A stretch of 38,545 bases of DNA from positions 1-38,545 of the forward strand of contig CANFYL010000006.1 of the NCBI GenBank assembly GCA_947451285.1, written 5' to 3'. Below, piece by piece: positions 33,269 to 38,545 of the stretch. The position numbers and the translations under genes were made by a program. Under the pieces are notes generated by a model. The model was not told where the DNA came from. It did no database searches and saw nothing but the letters and a program-made list of their open reading frames with translations. Numbering within the stretch: the first letter of the stretch is position 1; the number at the start of each line of letters is the position of its first letter. The DNA is from Comamonadaceae bacterium. GTDB lineage: Bacteria > Pseudomonadota > Gammaproteobacteria > Burkholderiales > Burkholderiaceae_C.

Positions 33269-34111
33269 TCAGGGGTTGCTCAAGACCAAGAACTTCTCGA
33301 GTTTCAAAGATTCCAAAACCTTGTAATGCTGGGCATAGCTCACCGCTTTGGGCTGATGAATGTTGATGCCGTCTAACAACTTTTGACCTTCTGCATCTTG
33401 CGTCAGGCTGAGCATGGCTTTCAAAAATTTGGCTCTGGCCTCTGGAGGTATCGAGGGATGCGTCACCACGGGATGTGGCGAATAAGCCTGGGTTTCATAC
33501 AACACCATCAGCTTGTCTTGAATCTCGGGCGGTTCGCTGCTGAGTGTGTTGTTCACGCCTCCACCGGCTTTCATGTCTGCGGCAATGACAGCACGATAGA
33601 CATTGCTGTGGTTTTTCACAAAGACAGGTTGAATGTCAACTTGCTTGCGTGCCAACTCAGCACGAATCAGCAAAGACGCAGCAAACGCATTAGGCGCTGG
33701 AAACGCCACCGATTTGCCTTTGAGCGCATCAATGCTGGCAATACCACTGTCTTTACGGATCACCAAAATCCCTGTCAACAACTCATGCCCGTCGGCCAAC
33801 AAAGGCGCGTATTTCTTCTTTTGGAAGGCCAACACGGCATGGTAAGGATTGACAAATGCAAACTGTGCATCCCCTTTCAAGAGGACTTGCTCGAAATCTG
33901 GAATATTGGCCGAGACACGCAAGTCAAAGCAAAGACCGGCTTCTTTGCCAACACGCTGCAACACCGGAGCCCAGGTGCTGTAGATCTTGGATGCCGTGTA
34001 CTGAGGCACCACATCAAAGGAAAAAGTTTTGGTGGCTTGGGTATCGCCTAAACATGCGGCCCGTGCAGCCAAAGACACGATCCCTAGAAAGAGCAGGAAT
34101 AGACATTTCAT
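33269..34111 (-). CDS. PhnD-like phosphate/phosphonate-type periplasmic binding protein
   Basis: Exported protein of 280 residues with a signal peptide ending near AARAAC. The mature protein has the PhnD/Phosphonate-bd-like pattern FDVVPQYTASKIYSTWAPVL, GDAQFAFVNPYHAVLAFQ, ILVIRKDSGIASIDALKGKSVAFP and NAFAASLLIRAEL. No ABC permease or ATPase accompanies it. Instead it is followed by a histidine kinase 1 bp away, which points to a ligand-sensing rather than an uptake role. The ligand could be a phosphonate, phosphite or an unrelated anion. Confidence 0.9.
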   Translation of the reverse strand: MKCLFLLFLGIVSLAARAACLGDTQATKTFSFDVVPQYTASKIYSTWAPVLQRVGKEAGLCFDLRVSANIPDFEQVLLKGDAQFAFVNPYHAVLAFQKKKYAPLLADGHELLTGILVIRKDSGIASIDALKGKSVAFPAPNAFAASLLIRAELARKQVDIQPVFVKNHSNVYRAVIAADMKAGGGVNNTLSSEPPEIQDKLMVLYETQAYSPHPVVTHPSIPPEARAKFLKAMLSLTQDAEGQKLLDGINIHQPKAVSYAQHYKVLESLKLEKFLVLSNP

Positions 34112-34253
34112 GGAGACCCTTCACACACGTGAGTTCAAAAAAGTTGAATGGGTGTGATTGTCCACGCAATGATCGCTTGACGTCATTGGCTTGTGCAAAG
34201 ACGCTTTATTAAACTTCAGTCCCTGCGCACATGCCCTTCGCAATAGGTGGGTG

Positions 34254-34279
34254 GTCGCCAAAGAATACCCGTTGGCGAC
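34254..34279. repeat. Perfect 8-bp inverted repeat upstream of the PhnD-like gene
   Basis: GTCGCCAA (34254-34261) and TTGGCGAC (34272-34279) form an inverted repeat with a 10-base spacer. It lies about 140 bp upstream of the sensor operon and 46 bp after the globin-like gene end. It could be an operator or an RNA hairpin; no T run follows. Confidence 0.4.
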
Positions 34280-34324
34280 ACATATTAAAGGTCTGGTTTT
34301 ACTTGCACGTGAATGTTGACTCAG

Positions 34325-35142
34325 CTAAACATCGCGAACTAAATTGATCAAACGCTCGTCCTTGTCCTGAGCCATTACTTCTTCGAATCGCCAAGAAAAC
34401 TCTTTCACTAAATTAAGCAGCATTCGGCTTGGTATTCCTGCCCCAGCGTAATCAATCGTGTGGCTGGCGTGAATGAAAACTCCATCTTCATCTTTTTTGA
34501 TCTCAAGCGGGAAGAACGGAAATCGCGTCATAGCCGCATCCAAGACTTTTTGAATCTCCACCAATTCAACACCCTGTCTGGCATAGCCCCTTCCGATCAG
34601 CGTCAATTTCTTGGTACTGGGTAAAAGATGGAGTGAGATAGGGTAGGCCACGCTGTTGCCAACGCTTATCGACAATTCTCCTGTGCCTTTGATAGAGCTT
34701 GTGAGACCTTTCTTGGCCAGTGTCTTTTGCAGAATATCCAGCGTAGCGAGTGCAGGATCTATCGTGGTTTTGACGACGTCGGTTGGGGCAGATCGGGTTT
34801 CCTCGGCGATTTCAATGATGTGATGAGACATGCGTGGAATTTCTTTCCAATGCACGCCCATGATCTTGAGCTGCGCTTGAAGCGTCTTCATCACGTCCTC
34901 AAACACATTGGGTTTGACACGAATGGCAACTGTTGCAATTTGCATCGGTAGATCGCGATACATATGCTCCGGCTTACGCATCACGAAGCTTCGAAAATTC
35001 ACCTGATCTTTAATAACGTTGTCCAAATTGACGCCAAAAAAATAGTGCTTGATTCCTCTTTCTTGACAGACTTTTTGATAAAAAAATCCAAATGCTTTTT
35101 CAGGTTCGGCAAACCACCATATTTTTTTAATAAGTCTTCCAT
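34325..35142 (-). CDS. Frame-disrupted protein with truncated-hemoglobin-like N-terminal domain
   Basis: Two overlapping minus-strand frames together give one protein-like sequence. From the ATG at 35140-35142 the first frame reads MEDLLKKYGGLPNLKKHLDFF and then ends at 34999. A -1 shift inside the T7 run (35080-35086 on the plus strand as A7) continues as YQKVCQERGIKHYFFGV, then QVNFRSF and LPMQIATVAI, to the stop at 34325. The reconstructed protein has 272 residues. Residues 4-115 match truncated hemoglobins: GG spaced ten residues before FY (B10 Tyr22), FFxGV, the E-helix Gln/Phe pattern and a final helical segment. The proximal F8 His is absent; Thr71 occupies its approximate place, so heme binding is doubtful. 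Residues about 130-272 form an alpha/beta domain of unknown family. Pseudogene, programmed frameshift and assembly error are all possible. Confidence 0.7.
35080..35086 (-). other. Homopolymer where the globin-like frame must shift
   Basis: On the minus strand the coding frame reads GAT TTT TTT ATC at this T7 run. A -1 slip on U UUU UUU gives GAT TTT TTT TAT CAA and restores the globin FY motif. A missing T in a T8 run would give the same result. Confidence 0.6.
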
Positions 35143-35176
35143 TGCGCTCAAACTTTCAAGATGATGCTTAGATAGA

Positions 35177-35197
35177 CCTCGTGAATAAGCCACGAGG
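35177..35197. promoter_or_regulatory. Inverted repeat upstream of the globin-like gene
   Basis: CCTCGTG (35177-35183) and CACGAGG (35191-35197) form a perfect 7-bp inverted repeat with a 7-base spacer. It lies about 35 bp upstream of the preferred ATG and overlaps the alternative GTG start at 35191-35193. It could be an operator or a translational hairpin. Confidence 0.4.
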
Positions 35198-35330
35198 GAA
35201 CGCGTGCTGTTTCAAAAACAATTGCTCATCTAAAGTTTATGAGGCGATGGCTGCTTTAGCGCACCCTGTCACGCTCCTTAACAAATCCGTAATGTTGAAT
35301 CGTGTTTTTGAGCACTAAATCATCACCTGA

Positions 35331-36017
35331 CTAAGTGCGACTGGCCGCCCGCGCCTGCTGCACTTGGTGCAAGGTGATGTGGCGCACCTCGGTCTGGCTC
35401 GATTGAATATGGGCACGCAACAAATGCACGGCCTCGTCTTGGCGGCGGTCCAACACGGCTTGCAAGATCTGGCCATGTTCGGCGTAAGTGATGTCAATGC
35501 GGTTTTGGTAGGTGAAGTCGAGCCGGCGCACGATACGGATGCGCTCGGTCACCGCTTGGTGCACACGCACCATCTCCACATTGCCCGTAGCTGCCACCAA
35601 CTGGTGGTGAAACGCTTCGTCCCATTCGGCCACTTGGTGCTGGTCGCTGCTGCGGGCCTGTAGCGGCACGAGCCAGATACTCGCTAAGCTGTGCAACACG
35701 CTGCGGTCGGTGCGTACATCGTCATGGCACAGGCGTTGCACCGCCTCGGCTTCGAGCACACGGCGCAGGTCGTAGAGCTGATCGAACTTGTCAAAGTCAA
35801 ACGGGCGCACCTGCCAGCCACTGCGAAACAGCACATCCACATAGCCTTCTTGCCGCAGCCTGAACAGCGCTTGGCGCACCGGCGTGCGTGACACGCTCAA
35901 GCGCTCGCTGATTTCAGTTTCGGTGATGCGGTCACCCGGCACCAGGCGAAAGTCGGCGATGTCACGCTTGAGCTGTTGGTACACCTCATCGGCACGCGAC
36001 GGGTGCGACAGCGTCAT
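35331..36017 (-). CDS. GntR family (FadR subfamily, FCD domain) transcriptional regulator
   Basis: Regulator of 228 residues. The winged helix-turn-helix is [36 protein letters not shown]. The C-terminal FCD helical ligand-binding domain contains [15 protein letters not shown] and the metal-ligand-like pattern [19 protein letters not shown], with His residues in [14 protein letters not shown] and LLRAHI. It overlaps the AtzH-like gene by 4 bp at the end of the operon, so it probably regulates the whole set according to a carboxylate ligand such as the substrate or a product. Confidence 0.94.
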   Translation of the reverse strand: MTLSHPSRADEVYQQLKRDIADFRLVPGDRITETEISERLSVSRTPVRQALFRLRQEGYVDVLFRSGWQVRPFDFDKFDQLYDLRRVLEAEAVQRLCHDDVRTDRSVLHSLASIWLVPLQARSSDQHQVAEWDEAFHHQLVAATGNVEMVRVHQAVTERIRIVRRLDFTYQNRIDITYAEHGQILQAVLDRRQDEAVHLLRAHIQSSQTEVRHITLHQVQQARAASRT

Positions 36018-36388
36018 GCCAGCAAGCTCACATGTGCGGCCACCACACGCCAGCCCTCAGGTGTGCGCATCCAGGTTTGGCTTTGTCGGCCTGTGCGTGG
36101 GTTGCCCGTTCGTGCGAACTCGGTGTTGGCGGTGGCAAAGTCGCGCCCGTAGGTGGTGATCACCGTGTTCATGCAGGTGCGTGCCAAGCCTTGCGAGGGC
36201 CGGTTGGCGCGGAAGTCTTGGATGGCTTGGTAGCCATACAGGTTTTCGGTGGCGCCATAGCGCAGGGTGTGCGGGCTGTTCCAAAACAGCTCGTCAAGCA
36301 CCGCCACGTCGTTGCTGACCAGGGCTTGTTCGTAACGGTCAAAGGCGGCTTGCATCTCGGCCAGCACCTCAGGCAAATTGATGTCCAT
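36014..36388 (-). CDS. AtzH-like/HpxZ-like small protein (DUF3225, SnoaL-type fold)
   Basis: Protein of 124 residues in the AtzH/HpxZ group, recognised from the N-terminal helix [22 protein letters not shown], the segment [25 protein letters not shown] and the strand [17 protein letters not shown]. The fold is the cone-shaped NTF2/SnoaL type. Family members sit next to AtzE- or oxalurate-type amidases, but their catalytic or structural role is not settled. It starts directly after the amidase stop and overlaps the regulator by 4 bp. Confidence 0.9.
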   Translation of the reverse strand: MDINLPEVLAEMQAAFDRYEQALVSNDVAVLDELFWNSPHTLRYGATENLYGYQAIQDFRANRPSQGLARTCMNTVITTYGRDFATANTEFARTGNPRTGRQSQTWMRTPEGWRVVAAHVSLLA

Positions 36389-37786
36389 TCAAAGCTCCAC
36401 AGGTTTGACATGGGCCACGCCCGCCGACTCCAGCGCCAGCGCCACCCGAAAGGCCAAGTCTTCGCGCCAGGGCGCGGCAATGATTTGCACGCCCAAGGGC
36501 AAGCCCTCGGTGCACGTTGGCCACAGCGGTGCAGCCACCACCGGGCAACCGGCAAACGAGATGGGTTGGGTCAACAGCCCCATGGCCGCGCGTGCAGGCA
36601 AGGTCTGGCCCTGAATGTCGAGCCACTCGGTGCCAATCGGCGTGGCGCTCACGGGTGTGGCGGGTGCCAGCAGCACATCCCAGTGTTCAAACAAGGCATT
36701 CACCTGGTCACGGTAGAGGCGGCGAAAGCGCTGGGCTTTGACGTACCAGTCGGCGGGTTGCAGGGCACCGGCCCAAAAACGGTCCACCGACAAAGGCTCG
36801 AAGTCGTCGCTGCGGGTGCGCAACTCATTCAAATGCAAGCTGCCGCCTTCGCTGGCGGTGATGATGAAAGCTGCCGCACGCGCCAGCGCCGCACTGGGCC
36901 AGCTCACCTGCGCCGTGGCCCCCAAGCACTGGGCCGCCGACTGCACCGCCTCGCGTGCCGGGGCACTGGCGTGGTCATGAAAGTAACCGTCCAGCACACC
37001 CACGCGCAACCCTTGCAGCCCATGGGCCAAGCTGCCCATGACGGGCTCCACGCGGCGGGCGTGACAGCCGGGGTCGAGCGCATCGGGGACTTGCAGCGCG
37101 TCGTACATCTGGGACAAGCCGGTGAGTGAATTGGCAAAGCCACCCAGGTGGTCAATGCTGTGCACAAACGGGTAACTGCCCCGGCGCGACAAGCGGCCAA
37201 ACGTGGGCTTGATGCCCCACACGCCGCACAGCGATGCGGGCACGCGGATGGAGCCATTGGTGTCTGAGCCCAAGCTCAAGGGCACTTGCCCCGCAGCCAC
37301 TGCCGCACCCGAGCCGCCTGATGACCCGCCCGCAATGCGCGACAGGTCATGCGGGTTGTGGCACGGGCCGTAGTGGGTGTTCTCGGTGGTGAAGCCGTAG
37401 GCAAACTCGTCCATGTTGAGCGCGCCCACCAGCACCGCACCGGCGGCGTCCATCTGCTGCACCAGCAGCGCATCGGCCTGTGCCGGTGCATGACCCTGGT
37501 TAACGATAGAGCCCGCCAGCGTGACCTCGCCTTGCACATCGAACAAGTTTTTCACGGCATAGGGCACACCGGCCAAGGGAGGCAGCACCTCGCCACGGGC
37601 GCGCTGGGCATCCACCGCCTGCGCTTTGGCGCGCGCGCGGTCATGGCAATGGCTGGTGAACGCATTCACCTGCGGGTCGGTAGCCGCAATGCGTTCTTGG
37701 TGCGCATCCAACACCTCGCAGGCGCTGAACTGGCCGCTGGCAATGCCGCGCGCCAAGTCGGGGGCAGACAAGGTGGTGAGGGTCAT
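36389..37786 (-). CDS. AtzE-like amidase-signature hydrolase
   Basis: Amidase of 465 residues from the ATG at 37784-37786, which overlaps the AtzG-like gene by 4 bp; a TTG seven codons upstream is not needed. The amidase-signature triad is visible: Lys79 in VPYAVKNLFD, cis-Ser at about residue 155 in GGSSGGSG, and nucleophile Ser179 in DTNGSIRVP. AtzE with its small partner AtzG hydrolyses 1-carboxybiuret in cyanuric acid breakdown. The neighbours here lack atzD and atzF, so the substrate may be another ureide- or amide-type compound. The operon also carries AtzH and GntR genes and an ABC importer ATPase. Confidence 0.93.
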   Translation of the reverse strand: MTLTTLSAPDLARGIASGQFSACEVLDAHQERIAATDPQVNAFTSHCHDRARAKAQAVDAQRARGEVLPPLAGVPYAVKNLFDVQGEVTLAGSIVNQGHAPAQADALLVQQMDAAGAVLVGALNMDEFAYGFTTENTHYGPCHNPHDLSRIAGGSSGGSGAAVAAGQVPLSLGSDTNGSIRVPASLCGVWGIKPTFGRLSRRGSYPFVHSIDHLGGFANSLTGLSQMYDALQVPDALDPGCHARRVEPVMGSLAHGLQGLRVGVLDGYFHDHASAPAREAVQSAAQCLGATAQVSWPSAALARAAAFIITASEGGSLHLNELRTRSDDFEPLSVDRFWAGALQPADWYVKAQRFRRLYRDQVNALFEHWDVLLAPATPVSATPIGTEWLDIQGQTLPARAAMGLLTQPISFAGCPVVAAPLWPTCTEGLPLGVQIIAAPWREDLAFRVALALESAGVAHVKPVEL

Positions 37787-38010
37787 GGCGTCACCTGCTT
37801 GGGGCAATAAATTTCAGCCAACTCCAGTTCGGGCGGCATGTCCAGGCCGTCTAGCAATTGCGCCATGGCGGCTGTGCGCTGCAAATGCGCGGCCACGCGC
37901 ACCGCGCGGGCCTCGTCCACCGGCAGGCCCAACACGGTGGCGCTCACTTGCACGTACTGCACCATCTGTGCATCGGTCAATGCGGCATGGGTCGTTGTGG
38001 CATGGGTCAT
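37783..38010 (-). CDS. AtzG-like amidase partner subunit (DUF4089)
   Basis: Protein of 75 residues that forms the small subunit of the AtzE amidase, in the manner of GatC with GatA. Recognisable parts are YVQVSATVLGLPVDEARAVRVAAHLQRTAAMAQLLDG and the C-terminal PPELELAEIY. The ATG at 38008-38010 overlaps the ABC ATPase stop by 4 bp, and its own stop overlaps the amidase start by 4 bp. Three coupled genes in a row support a single pathway from import to hydrolysis. Confidence 0.9.
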   Translation of the reverse strand: MTHATTTHAALTDAQMVQYVQVSATVLGLPVDEARAVRVAAHLQRTAAMAQLLDGLDMPPELELAEIYCPKQVTP

Positions 38011-38545
38011 TTGCGCACCTCGCGTTGAAAAATTTCCAAGCTGAGTTTTTTGGCGCTCACAAAGCTGGGCTCGGTGAGGGTCTCCACCGTGCGCGGACGA
38101 GGGTCGTTGTAGTCCAAGATTTCGGCCACTTGGGTGGGGCGCTTGGTGAGCAACAAAATTTGATCGGCCAGGTACACCGCTTCTTCCAGGTCGTGCGAGA
38201 CCAGCAACATGGTGGTGCCGGTTTTCATGAACACGTCTTGCAGCTTTTCGCGAATGAACAAGGTCATCTCAAAGTCGAGGGCCGAGAACGGTTCGTCCAA
38301 AAACAGCACCTCGGGGTTGGGTGCCAGCGCCCGCATGATGGACGCGGTTTGTTGTTGACCGCCCGACAGCTCGTAGGGGTAGCGGTTGAGGTCAAACTTC
38401 ACATCGAACGAGGCCACCAGTTCTTCCACACGCTGGTCCACCTCGCCCTTGGACTTGCCTTCGAGCTTTAAGGGATAGGCAATGTTGTCGATGGTGCGCA
38501 TCCACGGAAACATGGCTTCGCGGTAGTTTTGAAACACATAGCCAA
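38007..38545 (-). CDS. Nitrate/sulfonate/taurine-type ABC transporter ATPase (partial)
   Basis: C-terminal 179 residues of an importer ATPase of the SsuB/TauB/NrtD group; the Walker A end lies beyond the right edge. Visible parts are the Q-loop VFQNYREAMFPWMRTIDNI, the signature LSGGQQQTASIMRAL, Walker B VLFLDEPFSAL, the H-loop VSHDLEEAVYLAD, and ILLLTKRPTQVAEI. It is the first visible gene of the amidase operon and probably energises uptake of the amidase substrate. Confidence 0.94.
   Translation of the reverse strand, partial: GYVFQNYREAMFPWMRTIDNIAYPLKLEGKSKGEVDQRVEELVASFDVKFDLNRYPYELSGGQQQTASIMRALAPNPEVLFLDEPFSALDFEMTLFIREKLQDVFMKTGTTMLLVSHDLEEAVYLADQILLLTKRPTQVAEILDYNDPRPRTVETLTEPSFVSAKKLSLEIFQREVRK

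Noticed and set aside
34999-35193. Separate small 64-codon gene upstream of the globin-like frame
   Set aside because: Its first part supplies the missing globin N-terminus and its last part after the T7 run has no similarity, so it is better read as the first half of a frame-broken gene than as an independent gene.
1-38545. CRISPR array, tRNA, rRNA, insertion sequence or prophage
   Set aside because: I saw no regularly spaced repeats, no cloverleaf-like tRNA with CCA-type end, no rRNA-like conserved stretches, and no transposase, integrase or phage structural protein.

Overview
The window looks like chromosome from a betaproteobacterium, most likely Burkholderiales and probably Comamonadaceae. 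This is inferred from the moderately high GC, three Bug/TctC-type binding proteins with no TctA/TctB genes beside them, an AtzG-AtzE-AtzH-GntR gene set, and many tightly packed catabolic operons. I saw no rRNA, tRNA, CRISPR array, insertion sequence or phage gene. Genes overlap by 4 bp (ATGA) at many junctions, so most groups below are probably operons.

Region 1 (1-9704, all minus strand) reads as one catabolic and uptake operon. In transcription order it holds a Gfo/Idh/MocA dehydrogenase, a TetR regulator, a flavin reductase, a luciferase-like monooxygenase, a CocE/NonD hydrolase, and a branched-chain-type ABC importer (binding protein, two permeases, LivG, and LivF cut by the window edge). 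Stacked TGATCAC palindromes just downstream of tetR are a probable operator. The substrate is unknown.

Region 2 (9772-20888) is a patchwork of small catabolic units: a beta-hydroxyacid dehydrogenase with Lys/Ala-rich tails; an LVIVD protein with a CobW-type GTPase; a Bug protein with a second beta-hydroxyacid dehydrogenase, ended by a strong terminator; a BKACE enzyme with a Bug protein; a GlcG-like protein; and a 2-oxoglutarate dioxygenase, Bug protein and mandelate-dehydrogenase-like flavoenzyme operon.

Region 3 (21031-27772) holds a CapA-like metallophosphatase with a secreted partner, a small membrane protein, an unusual fusion of a low-molecular-weight protein tyrosine phosphatase to a pterin-4a-carbinolamine dehydratase, a cupin/SDR pair, and a methyltransferase, dehydrogenase and class III aminotransferase operon.

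Region 4 (about 27.8-35.3 kb) is partly richer in A+T and more accessory. It contains a stand-alone SET-domain protein, a CxxCxxCC protein paired with an acyl/aminoacyl-transferase-like protein, yebC, and a PhnD-like binding protein, histidine kinase and HD-GYP response regulator operon. It also contains a gene whose N-terminal truncated-hemoglobin fold is recovered only if a -1 frameshift occurs at a T7 run.

Region 5 (35331-38545, minus strand) is an operon of a nitrate/taurine-type ABC ATPase (cut by the window end), AtzG-like, AtzE-like amidase, AtzH-like and GntR regulator. It probably takes up and hydrolyses a ureide- or amide-type nitrogen compound.

The best candidates for new biology are the frame-disrupted globin-like gene, the phosphatase-dehydratase fusion, the cysteine-cluster plus transferase pair, and the PhnD/kinase/HD-GYP module.
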